64,000 nt of DNA. It comes from Kineococcus sp. TRM81007. Lineage in GTDB: Bacteria; Actinomycetota; Actinomycetes; Actinomycetales; Kineococcaceae. Below, one piece after another: positions 8,105 to 17,085 of this stretch (position 1 is its first letter; each line of letters starts with the position of its first letter). The notes under the pieces were generated by a model that saw only the letters and a list, made by a program, of their open reading frames with translations, had not been told where the DNA came from and did not search any database. The translations under genes and the position numbers were made by a program. The stretch lies in contig NZ_JALBVB010000056.1 in NCBI RefSeq assembly GCF_022669155.1, forward strand, positions 312,471-376,470, read 5' to 3'.

Positions 8105-10129
8105 TCAGGCGCGGTAGATCTGGCAGACCGACGGGCGCGGCTGGCCGGTGCCGTCGTAGGGGAAGGTGGACGCCGGCGCGTCGATGGTCGCGGTGTCGAT
8201 CTCACCGGGGTGCTGCACCGCCAGGAACACGGTGCGGCCGTCCTCGGCGATGACCGGGCCGCAGGCCTCCGCGCCGACCGGCACGGACGCGAACTGCCGC
8301 ACCTGGCCGCGGTTCGGGCCGTCCACGACGACCTCGAACAGGCCGTCGTTGGTGCCCAGTGTGCTGCCGTCCGTGGAGATCCACAGGTTGCCGGTGCTGT
8401 CGAACGCCACGTTGTCGGGGCAGGAGATCGGCGAGACCTGCGCGGGGTCGAAACCGCCGAAGTAGGTGCTCTGGTCCTCCGGGTCGCCGCAGACGAGCAC
8501 GAGGTTCCAGAAGAACTCCGTCGCCGCGGCGTCGTCGCGGGCCTCGACGATCTCGATGACGTGCCCGTCCTTGTTGATGGGGCGGGGGTTCGCCTCGTCG
8601 ACGGCGGGCTTGTACAGGGTGCCGCGCTGGGTGTTGTTGGTGCACGCCAGGTACACGCGGCCGTTGACGGGGTTGCGCTCGACGTCCTCGGGGCGGTCCA
8701 TCTTCGTGGCGCCCACGGCGTCACCGGCGGCGCGCGCGTTGATCAGCACCTCGTCGACCGACATGCCCGGCACGAGGGAGCGGCCGTCGCGGGTCAGCTG
8801 CACCCAGCGGCCGCGGCCGTCGTAGCGCTCGTCCTCGATGCCGTCGCCCTCGAAGACGGCCACGTACAGGTCGCCGTCCTCCAGCAGGCGCATGTTGTGC
8901 TTGCGGTCGCCCTCGCGGTACTTGCGCTTGGAGATGAACTTGTACAGGTACTCGAAGCGCTCGTCGTCGCCCATGTAGGACACCGCGCGCCCGTCGGCGG
9001 CGATGGAGATGGTGGCGCCCTCGTGCTTCATGCGCCCCATCGCGGTGTGCTTGCGGGGCGTGGAGGTCGGGTCGTGCGGGTCCACCTCGACGACCCAGCC
9101 GAACCGGTTGGGCTCGTTGGGCTCGGCCACGGAGCCGAACCGCTCCTCGATGCGCTCCCAGCCGCGGCCGCTGCTGCCGACCACGCCGTAGCGGTCGCTC
9201 TCGCCGGGGCCCTCGCCGCCGGGCTCCTCGGCGGAGAAGAAGTAGCCGTTGAAGTTCTCCTCGCCGGACAGGACCGTGCCCCACGGCGTGGTGCCGCCGG
9301 CGCAGTTGCCGAAGGTGCCGATCGGCTTGCGGCCGGACGGGTCGGAGTTGGTGCGCAGCGCCTTCGCGCCGGCGGCCGGGCCGGTGAACTCGAACTGGGT
9401 CATCGGCGTGATGCGGCGGTTGAACTCCGAGCCGCGCACGTACGCCCACGGGGAGTTCTCGTCCGCGCGGCGCAGCTCCACGACGGACATGCCGTGCGCG
9501 GCCAGCGAGATGAGCAGCTGCTCGTCCGTGGCGTCCTCCGCGCCGGTCCAGTCGCGGAACATCAGTTCCTCGTTGGTGTACTCGTTGTTGCACACCAGCA
9601 GGGCCCGGTTCGGGTCCTGCATCGGGACGATGGTCGTGTAGTCGTTGTTGTAGCCGAACTGGCCCAGCTGGGCCTCGGCGGTCTGGTTCTCGAAGTCGAA
9701 GTCCGGTGCGCCGGGCAGGATCGGGTCGCCCCAGGAGATCAGCGGCGCCCAGGTCCAGCCGGCCGGCACGTCGAAGGAGTCCACGTCCGCCGGGACGGGT
9801 GCGATGACGTCGAAGTCCACGGCGTGGCCCGGGTCGAACGGGTCGGCCAGCAGGTTCACGTCGCCGGAGGTGCCGAAGGCGCTGGCGCTGGCCTGGGGGG
9901 CCTGCGCCACGGCGGCACCGGCGACGCCCAGGCCCACGAGCCCGGCGAGGACGCCGCGCCGCGAGACGGCCGAGCGGACGACGTCGCCGAAGTAGGCGTT
10001 CTCGGTGCGGTTGGGGACGGGCTTCGCGCACGAGGTCGCGCAGCGGTAGTGGCAGGTCATCGAGCTGCGACGCCCGGCGGGGGCGTAGGGCAGCAGTTCC
10101 AGCGTCGGGCGGCAGGCGTCCGTCGTCAC
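8105..10129 (-). CDS. phoX: PhoX-family (DUF839) Tat-exported phosphatase
   Basis: A 674-residue protein with the PhoX layout: the N-terminal MTCHYRCATSCAKPVPN segment, a twin-arginine signal (SRRGVLAGLVG, Arg57-Arg58), then the beta-propeller with LVCNNEYTNEELMF, KHEGATI, RPEDVERNPVNGRVYLACTNNT and CPDNVAFDSTGNLW. Such enzymes are calcium/iron-dependent alkaline phosphatases that act outside the membrane to release phosphate from organic esters. I chose the GTG at 10129 because GAGGAG lies upstream and homologues begin there. A candidate PHO box about 115 bases upstream suggests control by PhoP under phosphate limitation. Family certain; substrate inferred. Confidence 0.9.
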   Translation of the reverse strand: MTTDACRPTLELLPYAPAGRRSSMTCHYRCATSCAKPVPNRTENAYFGDVVRSAVSRRGVLAGLVGLGVAGAAVAQAPQASASAFGTSGDVNLLADPFDPGHAVDFDVIAPVPADVDSFDVPAGWTWAPLISWGDPILPGAPDFDFENQTAEAQLGQFGYNNDYTTIVPMQDPNRALLVCNNEYTNEELMFRDWTGAEDATDEQLLISLAAHGMSVVELRRADENSPWAYVRGSEFNRRITPMTQFEFTGPAAGAKALRTNSDPSGRKPIGTFGNCAGGTTPWGTVLSGEENFNGYFFSAEEPGGEGPGESDRYGVVGSSGRGWERIEERFGSVAEPNEPNRFGWVVEVDPHDPTSTPRKHTAMGRMKHEGATISIAADGRAVSYMGDDERFEYLYKFISKRKYREGDRKHNMRLLEDGDLYVAVFEGDGIEDERYDGRGRWVQLTRDGRSLVPGMSVDEVLINARAAGDAVGATKMDRPEDVERNPVNGRVYLACTNNTQRGTLYKPAVDEANPRPINKDGHVIEIVEARDDAAATEFFWNLVLVCGDPEDQSTYFGGFDPAQVSPISCPDNVAFDSTGNLWISTDGSTLGTNDGLFEVVVDGPNRGQVRQFASVPVGAEACGPVIAEDGRTVFLAVQHPGEIDTATIDAPASTFPYDGTGQPRPSVCQIYRA

Positions 10130-10243
10130 GGGGGGATCTCCTCGGGCGGGGCGTCCAGCCGGGGCGGCACCCGGCCGTCGACCGCTCGGATGGCGGTCGT
10201 GCGGGGTGGACGTTATGGATGCCGGGCGGCGGTTGAGGCCACC

Positions 10244-10265
10244 GGCGGGTGGCGCGAAGGTGAAC
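10244..10265 (-). promoter_or_regulatory. Candidate PHO box upstream of phoX
   Basis: Read on the minus strand, 10265-10244 contains two adjacent 11-base units: GTTCACCTTCG then CGCCACCCGCC. Against the Streptomyces PhoP direct-repeat consensus (GTTCACCCGCC, second base G or T) they match at 8 and 9 of 11 positions. The site is about 115 bases before the phoX start, as expected for a PhoP-controlled alkaline phosphatase. The match is by eye; no binding data are implied. Confidence 0.45.
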
Positions 10266-10341
10266 CGTCGATGACCAGTCGCGAGCATGGTTTGCCTCAC
10301 CTTCCTCGATGCGCTACAGGGTGTTGCGGCAGGATCACGCC

Positions 10342-12405
10342 ATGAGCCCCGCCGACGGCCTGCCCGTGGACAACCCGTTCGCCGCTCCCAGCGACCTGCC
10401 CTTCGGGCTGCCGCCGTTCGGGGAGATCCGCGGCGAGCACTTCGCCCCCGCCTTCGACGCGGGGATGGCCGCTCACCGCGCCGAGCTGGACGAGCTGCTG
10501 GCCGCCGAACCGACCGCCGCGGCGTTCCTCGACGGCCTGGAGGCCGGCGGGCGGCTCCTCGCCCGCGCCGAGGCGGTCTTCTGGAACCTCACCGGCACCG
10601 ACGCCGACGACGCCCTGCGCGCGGTGCAGGAGGAGTACGCCCCCAGGCTGGCCGCCCACCACGACGCCGTGCGGCTGGACCCGCGCGTGGTGGCGCGGGT
10701 GCGGGCCCTGCACGAGGACCCGCCGGCCGACCTGGACGACGAGGCGCGCCGCCTGCTGGAGCGGCTGCACTCCGACGCCGTGCGCTCCGGGGCGCTGCTG
10801 GACGCCGCCGGAGCCGAGCGGCTGCGCGAGCTGAACGCCGAGCTGAGCGCCCTGACCACCCGCTTCGACGTGGAGCTGCTGGCCGACACCAACGACCTCG
10901 CGGTGCGGTTCACCGACGCCGCGGAGCTGGAGGGGCTGGCGCCGGCCGACCTCGCCCGCGCCGGGCAGGCCGCCCGCGCCCGCGGCCTGGACGGCTACCT
11001 GCTGCCGCTGGCGCTGCCCACCGGCCAGCCCGTGCTGGAGCAGCTGCGCCGGCGCGACTCCCGCGAGCGCGTGCACCGCGCGTCCGTCTCCCGCGGCGGC
11101 CGCGGCGGCGAGCACGACACGCGCATCCTGCTGCAGCGCATCGCGGCCCTGCGCGCCGAGCGCGCGCAGCTGCTCGGCTTCGCCGACCACGCCTCCTGGG
11201 TGGTGGCCGACGAGACCGCCGGCGACGCCGAGGCCGCCGCCGGCCTGCTGCGCCGGTTGGCCCCGGCCGCCGCCGCCAACGCCCGCGCCGAGGAGGCCGA
11301 GCTCACCGAGGTCCTCGTCGCCGCCGGCGAGGAGGCCCCCCTGCGCGCCTGGGACTGGGCGTGGTGCGCCGGCCTGCTGCGGCAGCAGCGGTTCTCCCTG
11401 GACGCCGAGCAGCTGCGGCCCTGGTTCGAGCTGGAGCGCGTCCTGGTGGACGGGGTGTTCGCCACCGCCTCGGCGCTGTACGGGCTGTCGTTCACCGAGC
11501 GCGACGACCTGCCGGTGTACTCCACCGGCGTGCGGGTGTTCGAGGTCGCCGGCCCCGACGGCCCGTTCGGGCTGTACCTGTTCGACCCGTACGCCCGGCC
11601 CTCCAAGCGGGGCGGCGCGTGGATGAGCTCGTTCGCCGAGCAGTCCCGCCTGCTGGGCACCGCCCCCGTCGTCGTGAACTGCCTGAACGTGCCCGAACCC
11701 GCGGCGGGGGAGCCGGCGCTGCTCACCGTCGACGAGGTGGAGACCCTCTTCCACGAGTTCGGGCACACCCTGCACGGGCTGCTCTCCGACGTGCGCTACC
11801 CGCGGTTCTCCGGCACGAACGTGCCCCGCGACTTCGTGGAGTTCCCCTCCCAGGTGAACGAGTTCTGGGGTTTCGAGCCGGAGGTGCTCCAGCGGTACGC
11901 CCGCCACCACGTCACCGGCGAGCCGCTGCCCGCCGGGGCGGCCGAGGCGCTGCGCGCCGCCCGCTCGTTCGGGCAGGGTTTCTCCACCCTGGAGTACCTG
12001 GCCGCCGCCCTGCTCGACGCCGCCTGGCACCGGGTGGCCCCCGGCGACCTCGACGGCGCCGGGCCCGACGACGTGCAGCGGTTCGAGGCCGCCGCGCTGG
12101 CCGAGGCGGGCGTCGCGCTGGAGACCGTGCCGCCGCGGTACCGCAGCAGCTACTTCCACCACGTCTTCGGCGGCGGGTACGCCGCCGCCTACTACTCCTA
12201 CGTGTGGAGCGAGGTCCTCGACGCCGACGCCGTGGAGTGGTTCCGCGAGAACGGCGGGCTGCGGCGGGAGAACGGCGAGCACTTCCGCCGGACCCTGCTC
12301 TCGCGCGGCGGCGCCGTGGACCCGGTGCGGGCGTACCGCGACTTCCGCGGCCGGGACGCGCAGATGGAACCGCTGCTGCGCCGCCGCGGCCTGACCGCGG
12401 CCTGA
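10342..12405 (+). CDS. M3-family zinc metallopeptidase (peptidyl-dipeptidase Dcp / oligopeptidase A type)
   Basis: A 687-residue cytoplasmic peptidase. The zinc motif HEFGH (residues 471-475, in ETLFHEFGHTLHGLLS) is intact, and the third ligand glutamate lies in the following DFVEFPSQVNEFW segment. Upstream is the family's FDPYARPSKRGGAWMSSF block, and downstream the YYSYVWSEVLDADAVEWF block. Members cleave short peptides late in protein turnover. The start ATG at 10342 follows AGGA eight bases upstream; the frame extends 11 codons further without a ribosome site. It diverges from phoX and converges on the GGDEF/EAL gene with a shared palindrome. Confidence 0.93.
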   Translation: MSPADGLPVDNPFAAPSDLPFGLPPFGEIRGEHFAPAFDAGMAAHRAELDELLAAEPTAAAFLDGLEAGGRLLARAEAVFWNLTGTDADDALRAVQEEYAPRLAAHHDAVRLDPRVVARVRALHEDPPADLDDEARRLLERLHSDAVRSGALLDAAGAERLRELNAELSALTTRFDVELLADTNDLAVRFTDAAELEGLAPADLARAGQAARARGLDGYLLPLALPTGQPVLEQLRRRDSRERVHRASVSRGGRGGEHDTRILLQRIAALRAERAQLLGFADHASWVVADETAGDAEAAAGLLRRLAPAAAANARAEEAELTEVLVAAGEEAPLRAWDWAWCAGLLRQQRFSLDAEQLRPWFELERVLVDGVFATASALYGLSFTERDDLPVYSTGVRVFEVAGPDGPFGLYLFDPYARPSKRGGAWMSSFAEQSRLLGTAPVVVNCLNVPEPAAGEPALLTVDEVETLFHEFGHTLHGLLSDVRYPRFSGTNVPRDFVEFPSQVNEFWGFEPEVLQRYARHHVTGEPLPAGAAEALRAARSFGQGFSTLEYLAAALLDAAWHRVAPGDLDGAGPDDVQRFEAAALAEAGVALETVPPRYRSSYFHHVFGGGYAAAYYSYVWSEVLDADAVEWFRENGGLRRENGEHFRRTLLSRGGAVDPVRAYRDFRGRDAQMEPLLRRRGLTAA

Positions 12406-12435
12406 CCGGTGCGCGGCGCGGCGCCGCGCACCGGT
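12405..12435. terminator. 31-bp inverted repeat shared by convergent genes
   Basis: 15-bp perfect arms (12405-12419 and 12421-12435) with a single-base spacer. The repeat fills the whole interval between the metallopeptidase stop (TGA ending at 12405) and the GGDEF/EAL stop (12436-12438). It probably works as a bidirectional terminator. Confidence 0.7.
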
Positions 12436-14679
12436 TCAGCAGGCGGCTGCCACGGCCCGCGGTGCCCAGCGCGCGGACAGCTCCGGCGCCGGCACCGGCC
12501 GGGACCAGTGGTACCCCTGCGCCCGGTCGCACCCCAGCTCCCGCAGGGCCCGTGCGTGCTCGCCGCTCTCGACGCCCTCGGCGACCGTCTCCAGCCCCAG
12601 CGCCCGGGCGAGGCCGACGACGGTGCGCACCAGCGCCGCGTCCTGCGCGCAACTCATCCCCTGCACGAAGGACCGGTCCACCTTCAGCACGTCCACCGGC
12701 AGCCGGCGCAGGTACGACAGCGAGGAGTACCCCGTGCCGAAGTCGTCGACGGCGATGCGCACGCCGTGCTCCCGCAACCGCGCCAGGACCTCCCGGGCGA
12801 CCTCGCCCTCGCGCACCAGCACCGTCTCGGTGACCTCCAGCACCAGCGCCGACGCCGGCAGGCCGGTGTCCCGCAGCACCCCCAGCACCTCGGCGACCAG
12901 CTCGGGGCGCAGCTGCGCCACCGACAGGTTCACCGCCACGGTGAGCCCACCCGCTCCCGCCGCGCGCCAGGCCGCGGTCTGCGCGCACGCCTGGCGCAGC
13001 ACCCAGCTGCCCAGGGCCTCCACCGCACCGCTCTCCTCCGCCACCGCGATGAACGCGTCGGGGAACAGCAGCCCGCGGCGCGGGTGCTGCCAGCGCACCA
13101 GCGCCTCCACCCCGGTCGTCGCGCCGTCGGCCAGGCGCACCGTCGGCTGGTAGTGCAACCGCAACTGCCCCTCGGCGGCCGCGACCGCCAGGTCCGACTC
13201 GAGCTCCAGCCGGTCCGCGCGCGCCTCGTGCATCGCGCGCTCGAACACCGCCACCGTCGGGCCCACCGTCGGGCGGGCCGCGCCCTTGGCCGCGTACATG
13301 GCGGTGTCGGCGTCGCGCAGCAGCGTCGCCGCGGTCGTGCCCTGGTGCCCGGGCGCGGCCACGCCGATGCTGCAGCCCACGGCGAGCGAGCGCCCGTCGT
13401 GCTCCACGGGCAGGCGCAGCCGCCGCAGCAGCCGCTCGGCGAGGCGCACCGCGGCGGGCACGTCCACGCCGTCGAGCAGCACCGCGAACTCGTCGCCGCC
13501 CAGGCGGGCCGCGGTGTCCTGCGGGCGCAGGCACTCGCGCACCCGCTCCGCGCACGCCTGCAGCACCGCGTCCCCGGCGTCGTGCCCGCAGCGGTCGTTC
13601 ACCGCCTTGAACCCGTCCAGGTCCAGGTACAGCAGCGCGGTGGGGCGCCCGCAGCGCTCGTGGCCCTCCAGCGCGGCACCGAGCCGGTCCAGGAACAGGG
13701 CGCGGTTCGGCAGCCGCGTCAGCTGGTCGTAGAACGACTCGCGCAGGGTCTGCTCCGTGTACGCGTCGTTGAGCGCGGCACCCGCGTGCTCGGTGAACGT
13801 CGCCAGCAGGTGGCGGGTGGCCGGGACCGCGCCGCCCGGGGCGTCCACGACCAGCAGCGCCCCCACGGACCGCCCGTGCGCGCGCACCGGCGCGGCCCGC
13901 CAGGTGCAGTCCCCGTGCCGGCCGTGCACCTCCGCCCCGGCCCGCACCGCCTCGGCACCGTGCCCGGCGAGGTCCGGGCACGACGGCGGCCCGCCGGCGG
14001 TGCCGTGCGCGCGCACCTCCAGCCGGTCCCGGTGCAGCGGGTTCTCCAGCACCACGACGACCTCGTCGCCGCCCAGGACGCGCTGCGCCCCGTCGCACAG
14101 GAGGTCCAGCACCTCCTCCAGCGGCCGGCGGTGCGAGATCGCCCGCTGCAGCGTCAGCACCGTGCTGAGCACCAGCTCCCGTTCCTGCAACGTCCGCAGC
14201 AGCTCCTCGCGCTCGCGCGCGAGCCGCTCGCCGTGCTCACGCTGCTCGCGCTCGCGCCGCAGCGCCCGGGCGGCCTGCAGCGCCTGGCCGAGCAGGCGCC
14301 CGGTGCCCAGCAGCAGCAGGCGCTCGGCCGCGTCGAACGGCTCCTCGGCGCGCGCGACCACCAGCACGGCGGGGAGCGCCGGGTCGGGCACCTCCGCGTC
14401 GACGACCTCGGCGCCGGGCAGCCCGGGCAGGTCGACCGGGCCGCCGTCGCCCACCGCCGCGAGCAGCGCGGCCGTGCCCGCCTCGTCGCCGGGCAGCAGG
14501 CCGACCGCGGCCACCAGCTCCCCGCCGCGCACCACCGCGGCGACCTCGCTGTCCAGCTGCTCGGCCACCCACTGCACGGCGCGGGCCGCCATGGTGCGCG
14601 TCTCGCCGACCTGCGCGAGCGTCGTCAGCAGCTCCACCAGCAGCAGCCCCTGCTGCTGCCCGTGCTCCCCGGTGCTCAC
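12436..14679 (-). CDS. GAF-GGDEF-EAL cyclic-di-GMP enzyme
   Basis: 747 residues: a GAF-like domain (about 15-125), a charged coiled coil (about 135-185), a second GAF-like region (190-310), a GGDEF domain with intact GGDEF at 394-398, and an EAL domain with EALVRW at 525-530, VTETVL, DDFGTGYSSLSYL and AEGVES. An inhibitory I-site RPQD (385-388) sits the usual five residues before GGDEF. Both cyclase and phosphodiesterase sites look intact, so it may switch activity with its sensory input. The GTG start overlaps the stop of the FIST gene (GTGA), which ties it to that sensor. No membrane segment is seen, so it is cytosolic. Confidence 0.92.
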   Translation of the reverse strand: MSTGEHGQQQGLLLVELLTTLAQVGETRTMAARAVQWVAEQLDSEVAAVVRGGELVAAVGLLPGDEAGTAALLAAVGDGGPVDLPGLPGAEVVDAEVPDPALPAVLVVARAEEPFDAAERLLLLGTGRLLGQALQAARALRREREQREHGERLAREREELLRTLQERELVLSTVLTLQRAISHRRPLEEVLDLLCDGAQRVLGGDEVVVVLENPLHRDRLEVRAHGTAGGPPSCPDLAGHGAEAVRAGAEVHGRHGDCTWRAAPVRAHGRSVGALLVVDAPGGAVPATRHLLATFTEHAGAALNDAYTEQTLRESFYDQLTRLPNRALFLDRLGAALEGHERCGRPTALLYLDLDGFKAVNDRCGHDAGDAVLQACAERVRECLRPQDTAARLGGDEFAVLLDGVDVPAAVRLAERLLRRLRLPVEHDGRSLAVGCSIGVAAPGHQGTTAATLLRDADTAMYAAKGAARPTVGPTVAVFERAMHEARADRLELESDLAVAAAEGQLRLHYQPTVRLADGATTGVEALVRWQHPRRGLLFPDAFIAVAEESGAVEALGSWVLRQACAQTAAWRAAGAGGLTVAVNLSVAQLRPELVAEVLGVLRDTGLPASALVLEVTETVLVREGEVAREVLARLREHGVRIAVDDFGTGYSSLSYLRRLPVDVLKVDRSFVQGMSCAQDAALVRTVVGLARALGLETVAEGVESGEHARALRELGCDRAQGYHWSRPVPAPELSARWAPRAVAAAC

Positions 14680-15857
14680 AGCGCCAGCGCGACGACGGTC
14701 TGGTTGTGGCAGCCCGCGGCGCCCGAGACGCGGGCGATCTCGCCGTTGCTGTAGTTGAGCACCACGTCGGCACCCCCCGCCGCCTCCAGCGCGGCACGGG
14801 CCTCGCGCAGCGGGCCGGTGCGGCTGAGCAGCCCGCGCCGCGCGACGCAGCTGAAGACCAGCATCCCGGCGGGCGTCGCACCGCCCAGGGCGGCGGCGGC
14901 GTCCCGGCAGGCGCGGCCCGCCCCGGCCACCACCGCCTCCTCGTCGCCGGCCATGACGTGCACGAGGCTGCCGTGCGGCACCTCGGACACGAAGGTCAGC
15001 GTCCGCTCGCGCACGTCCAGCCCCACGACGGTGCGCACCTCCTCGCGCCGGCGGCGCACCAGGCCCAGCGGGTGCGCGAACCCCAGGCCGGTCAGCGCCT
15101 CCTCGCCGAGCGCGCCGGCGTCCACGCCCAGGTGCTCCAGGTACACGTCCAGCGCGGGCCGGCCGTCCAGCGCCCGCACGGTGAAGCCGTCGGAGTCGCT
15201 GACGACCATCGGCTCGCCGACCCGCTGCAGGCCGTGGGCGGTGCCCACGCCCAGCGGGCGGTCGGTGCCGAGCCAGGCCCCCACGAGCCCGTTCTCGACG
15301 ACGTCCACGGCGGTGCGGCCCGCGGCGTCGGGCGCGCCGTGCAGCTGCCAGCTGCGCCGCGCCACCACGTCCCCGCCGGAGCCGCCACCCACGATCGGCA
15401 CCGCGGGGCCCAGCTCCGAGTAGGCCCCGCGCACGACCGCCTGCTGCTGCAGGTCGGTGCCGTTGGGCAGCAGCAGCACGGTCGAGTGCGCGCGGGAGGT
15501 GTCCCGGCAGGCGGCCGCGACCCGCGCACCGCGCTCGTACGGGGGGTCGTCCCGGGCCGCCGAGGCGGTGCGCACCGACACGCCCGGGCCCCCGATCGCC
15601 GTGACCACCACGCCGGCGGGCGCCTCGTCGCCGCCCGCGTACGTCGTCACCGTGCTCGTGCCGACCACTGCGGCCCCGCCCGCGGCGGCGCCCACGCCGG
15701 CGGCGACGGCGGCCAGGTCCAGGTCCCAGCGGGCCATCACGACCAGCAGCCCGGCGCGGCGCCCGGCGCGGGCGCGTTCCACGGCCAGCGCGGCGGACGC
15801 GGCGACGTCGGTGCCGGCGTCCGCCGAGCCCACGGACGACCAGCGGTCAGCGTTCAC
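14676..15857 (-). CDS. FIST domain sensory protein
   Basis: A 393-residue protein with FIST N and C regions: GVVVTAIGGPGVSV, VLLLPNGTDLQQQAVVRGAYSELG, PIVGGGSGGD, LGLVRRR and, at the end, GGADVVLNYSNGEIAR. FIST domains are small-ligand sensors, probably of amino acids or related molecules, often linked to signalling enzymes. Here the gene is translationally coupled (GTGA) to the GAF-GGDEF-EAL gene, so it likely supplies input to c-di-GMP turnover. I chose the GTG at 15857 (VNADRWSS); codons further upstream are low-complexity and lack start codons close by. The ligand is unknown. Confidence 0.85.
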   Translation of the reverse strand: MNADRWSSVGSADAGTDVAASAALAVERARAGRRAGLLVVMARWDLDLAAVAAGVGAAAGGAAVVGTSTVTTYAGGDEAPAGVVVTAIGGPGVSVRTASAARDDPPYERGARVAAACRDTSRAHSTVLLLPNGTDLQQQAVVRGAYSELGPAVPIVGGGSGGDVVARRSWQLHGAPDAAGRTAVDVVENGLVGAWLGTDRPLGVGTAHGLQRVGEPMVVSDSDGFTVRALDGRPALDVYLEHLGVDAGALGEEALTGLGFAHPLGLVRRRREEVRTVVGLDVRERTLTFVSEVPHGSLVHVMAGDEEAVVAGAGRACRDAAAALGGATPAGMLVFSCVARRGLLSRTGPLREARAALEAAGGADVVLNYSNGEIARVSGAAGCHNQTVVALAL

Positions 15858-16121
15858 CCCCGCAGGGTCGACACCCGGCGGCACCGGGTTGACCCGTCGG
15901 CCACCACCACGACCCGTTCGGCTCACCGGGACCGGTCCTCCAGCGACCCGCCCGGCGTGCCGAAGCAGTCGGGGAGCACCCGGGAGGCACGCACCGGCGG
16001 CGGTCGCCGGCGTCCGGGTGCACCGGTGGGGGACTCGGTGGACGACAACGGTCAGCGGTTCGTCACGCCCGCTCCGCGCGGCGGCCACCTCCCGGACGCC
16101 GGGCCCGGGCAGGGTGGGGGT

Positions 16122-16991
16122 GTGGTCAGCGCAGCTCCGCTCACCCCGCCCCTGGTCATCGCCCACCGGGGGTACTCCTCGGTGGCGCCGGAGAACACGC
16201 TCGCCGCCTTCGAGGCCGCGCTGCGCTGCGGCGCCGACATGGTGGAGACGGACGCCCACCCCACCGTCGACGGTTCCGCGGTCCTCATCCACGACGAGGT
16301 CGTCGACGCCACCACCGCCGGTCGCGGCCGCGTCGCCGACCTGCCCGCCGGCGAGCTGGCCCGCCTGGACGCCGGCTCCTGGTTCTCGCCCGCGTACAGC
16401 GGTCAGCGGGTGCCGCTGCTGGCGGACCTGCTGGACCTGATCGCCGAGCACGCCGGCGCCCAGCTGCTGCTGGAGCTGAAGGGCCGCTGGAGCGCGGCGC
16501 AGGTCGCCGCGGCGCTGACCGACGTGCGCCGCGCCGGCGCCGTGGAGCAGGTGGTGGTGCAGAGCTTCGAGACCAGCACCCTCGCGCACGTGCAGGAGGT
16601 CGCTCCGGAGGTGCGCCGCGCGGTGCTGCTGGACGCTCCCGCGCCCGACGCCCTCGCGCAGGGCCGTGCGCTGCGCCGCGACCTCGGCGTGCTGGCCTGC
16701 AACCCCTCCGTCGCGTCCCTGGTGGCGCGCCCCGGCGCCGTCGCCGAGCTGCACGCCGCCGGTCTGCAGGTGTGGTCCTGGACCGTGGACGAACCGGTGC
16801 TGTGGCGGGCGCTGACCGAGGCGGGCGTGGACGGCGTCATCACCAACCGCCCCGACGGGTTGCGCGGCTGGACCGAGGCCCTCGCCGGCGTGCCCGGCGA
16901 ACCCGCCGACCTGGTGCTGGCCGCGGCCAGCCAGGGCGGCCGGGCGCGCGCGGCCACCGACGCGCGGCCGGCGCGCGCCGGCGGCCGCTGA
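16122..16991 (+). CDS. Glycerophosphodiester phosphodiesterase family protein
   Basis: A 289-residue TIM-barrel enzyme with the GDPD signatures: HRGYSSVAPENT (catalytic His-Arg and Glu-Asn), a metal-binding ETDAHPTVDG, IHDEVVDATT and LLLELKG. It hydrolyses glycerophosphodiesters to glycerol-3-phosphate and an alcohol. No signal peptide is visible, so it is probably cytosolic. The GTG at 16122 follows a purine-rich gcagggtgggg. Near 15888-15909 lies a weak PHO-like direct repeat (GTTGACCCGTC plus a poorer unit), which would fit a phosphate-starvation gene but is not convincing alone. It diverges from the FIST gene. Confidence 0.9.
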   Translation: MVSAAPLTPPLVIAHRGYSSVAPENTLAAFEAALRCGADMVETDAHPTVDGSAVLIHDEVVDATTAGRGRVADLPAGELARLDAGSWFSPAYSGQRVPLLADLLDLIAEHAGAQLLLELKGRWSAAQVAAALTDVRRAGAVEQVVVQSFETSTLAHVQEVAPEVRRAVLLDAPAPDALAQGRALRRDLGVLACNPSVASLVARPGAVAELHAAGLQVWSWTVDEPVLWRALTEAGVDGVITNRPDGLRGWTEALAGVPGEPADLVLAAASQGGRARAATDARPARAGGR

Positions 16992-17085
16992 GGGGCGCCC
17001 GGTGCCCCGATCGGCCCCGACGGCCCGCCGGGACCGCGGGCGGGACCCCGGCGGCGCCACCCGGTGAGGTGCGCACCGCCGGTGC

